Source: Dromaius novaehollandiae
Taxonomy: Eukaryota > Chordata > Aves > Casuariiformes > Dromaiidae
DNA length: 64,000 bases
Reading direction: 5' to 3'
Assembly: GCF_036370855.1 (NCBI RefSeq)
Contig: NC_088098.1
Coordinates: 198,075,773 to 198,139,772 of the forward strand
Part shown: piece after piece, positions 62,481 to 64,000 of the stretch
Layout: the number at the start of each line of letters is the position of its first letter
Numbering within the stretch: position 1 is the stretch's first letter
Notes under the pieces: model-generated
The model's database searches: none
Seen by the model: the letters and a program-made list of their open reading frames with translations, nothing else
What the model was told of the DNA's origin: nothing
Position numbers and translations under genes: made by a program

Positions 62481-62929
62481 TGCTCGGGGCCCCAGCTGGC
62501 ACCAAGAAATTTCCACCTCCATTATCACTTTGAAAGTAACTTTGGAGGGATGTGACAATAACTGGGTTTACATGAGGTCTCCTAAAGAACAGGATATTTT
62601 GCTTAATTATTTCAATAAAATAAAACATATGTTCAAGGACATTTTATCTAGTTCTAGTTCTTGGATTATTTTAATTTATTCATACATTTTTAATCTACTA
62701 CTCTACTAAAAGAACAACATATATAACTTCAGTCTTTCACGCACAGGTACGTGTAACTGCAGACATCAGACTACTGGGCAGGAAGTGGCAAATGATGTGG
62801 TTTTAAATACCTTTGCATCTAAAGGAACTTCAAAAACAGTTACACACTATGGTGGATAAGGTACAAGCAGGCTCTGCGCTCTGGTTTGTGTTATCCTGCA
62901 GCCCGTTCTTATTCCTGGTGGGAATGCTC

Positions 62930-63065
62930 TCATTTAGGAAAAAATCGAGTTTTATATTTAGATGCTTAATTTTAGACACCCAAGTTTGACTAAATGGCAT
63001 ACTTGAGATCACACAAACCTCTGTGACTGAAGTCTTGCCAGAATCAAAATACAGCCCTCCCTTGA
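62930..63065 (-). repeat. MIR-like / sauropsid repeat fossil
   Basis: 'tttagacacccaagtttgac' is followed by 'cttgagatcacacaaacctc' and 'tgccagaatcaaaatacagc'. The latter two match the MIR reverse complement ('ttgcccaaggtcacacagga', 'gccagaattgaacccaga'). Confidence 0.5.
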
Positions 63066-64000
63066 CATCTGTGGCTTCATTAAAGGAAACCATGTACTTC
63101 GCAAAAAGACTCCAGCACAGCCCAACAGCTATCTATCTGCTTTATGATGCTCCGAGGACATCTTGTGGCAGAAGTCTAAGGCGCTATAATCCCCGATATG
63201 TACAATAAAACTTTTTAACACTGCTGAAGCAGGGTGTAAATGAAAAAGCGAATACAAGTACAAATTATTAAGAAGAAATTAAACAATGCTATGGCATTTA
63301 CTTGCTCTCAATGCTGATATACAACCTGGTTATATTTTACAAACACATTGCATGGAAATTCATACTGTTCTAAGTAATTGGTCTCTATATTCATTTTCAG
63401 TCCTCTTCATGACACACAGTCCTAACAGAAGGGATTTTCCATATCCATGGCAGTTTGAGTGAAGCAATTTTGGAATTATTTATCTCTTTGTAATGCTAGT
63501 TTTGTGGAGTTAAGAAATATTTGTGGGTTTATGCATCTGCAATTTAGTATCTCTTGGTTTCTTCACTGCATTCCAGACTTCTTTTCCAAAATACTTAAAC
63601 TATGAGTCTGAAATATAGCATGTGAAGTACTCGATTCTATTGATTTTCTTTTCAATTATTATGAACCATGCATTTGGTCTGGGATTAAAACTCTTTATCC
63701 ATGACCAGAAATATTCTTGAGGCAATCTGACAACAATATCACATACAAATATACATTCACCTACTAGTCATAGAATTTTGATTACTTTCTAAGACGTTTT
63801 ATGGAAATGTCACTACATTTGGAACTCCAAGGCAGATATGCCAGATTCCCATTTAAGCTACCCAATGGAGAGATTGGGGGCAATGGTTGCTCTCATCATT
63901 CCTTTCTCACCTGTTGAAGTGGATGCAAAATAAAGCTGTAGTGGGGTTTCTTCATCGAGAACCACTCATAAGTAGGGATTAGCAGCTTCTTTTACAATGC

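Larger units (their letters stand above)
47286..64000. other. Intergenic flank, distal part
   Basis: No supportable exon on either strand. It holds a G-quadruplex-type run at 50184, MIR-like and sauropsid repeat tails (51.38, 52.92, 53.27, 58.62, 58.99 and 62.93 kb), GC-rich patches at about 48.77-49.0, 55.01-55.34 and 58.78-58.91 kb, and two stretches with features of conserved regulatory DNA (53.97-54.29 and 62.14-62.48 kb). In human the neighbouring gene on this side of TNFRSF19 is SACS, but no sacsin-like peptide was seen. Confidence 0.55.

Noticed and set aside
1..64000. CRISPR arrays, bacterial operons, phage or plasmid features
   Set aside because: No regularly spaced repeats, no dense gene arrangement and no ribosome-binding-site pattern; the sequence is vertebrate nuclear DNA.

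Overview
This is vertebrate nuclear DNA, almost all of it non-coding. It is AT-rich and contains one strong CpG island, short exons with consensus splice sites, a 5'-truncated CR1-type LINE tail and many old MIR-like and sauropsid-type repeat fossils. The low density of young repeats and the CR1 style suggest a sauropsid, most likely a bird (possibly a palaeognath). A crocodilian or turtle cannot be excluded. No bacterial, phage, CRISPR or operon-like structure is present.

The one gene I can identify is the 5' part of TNFRSF19 (TROY), an orphan TNF-receptor-superfamily member, on the minus strand. A CpG-island promoter lies at about 17.84-18.79 kb. It carries an RFX X-box, a CCAAT box and a CACGTG E-box, with a probable untranslated first exon ending at 18344. 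Intron 1 (about 7 kb) leads to exon 2 (start codon and signal-peptide core, coding part 11270-11335). Intron 2 (1.5 kb) leads to exon 3 (9649-9759), which holds the signal-peptide end and five of the six cysteines of the first cysteine-rich domain. The rest of the gene (other CRDs, transmembrane segment, cytoplasmic tail) was not found in 1-9648 and is expected beyond the left edge.

The right 45 kb (18.8-64 kb) is the upstream flank of TNFRSF19. I found no exon there with credible splice sites and protein similarity, so I treat it as a gene-free intergenic region. From memory of the human locus, TNFRSF19 lies head-to-head with SACS, so SACS may lie beyond the right edge. The flank holds MIR-like copies, a CR1 tail at about 46.70-47.28 kb, a decayed coding-looking block at 27.46-28.13 kb, several isolated GC-rich patches, homopolymer runs (A22, T35), small tandem duplications, a perfect 11-bp hairpin and a few stretches that could be conserved regulatory elements.

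The most interesting signals are regulatory. They are a perfect RFX X-box in the promoter, paired TCF/LEF motifs at the island's edge in a gene known to be Wnt-responsive, a tandem-AG acceptor at exon 3 where only the first AG keeps the frame, and a U-rich tract just downstream of the exon 3 donor. I found no convincing evidence of a new biological system. Apart from the TNFRSF19 exons, the open reading frames of 60-290 residues in this window look like chance frames.
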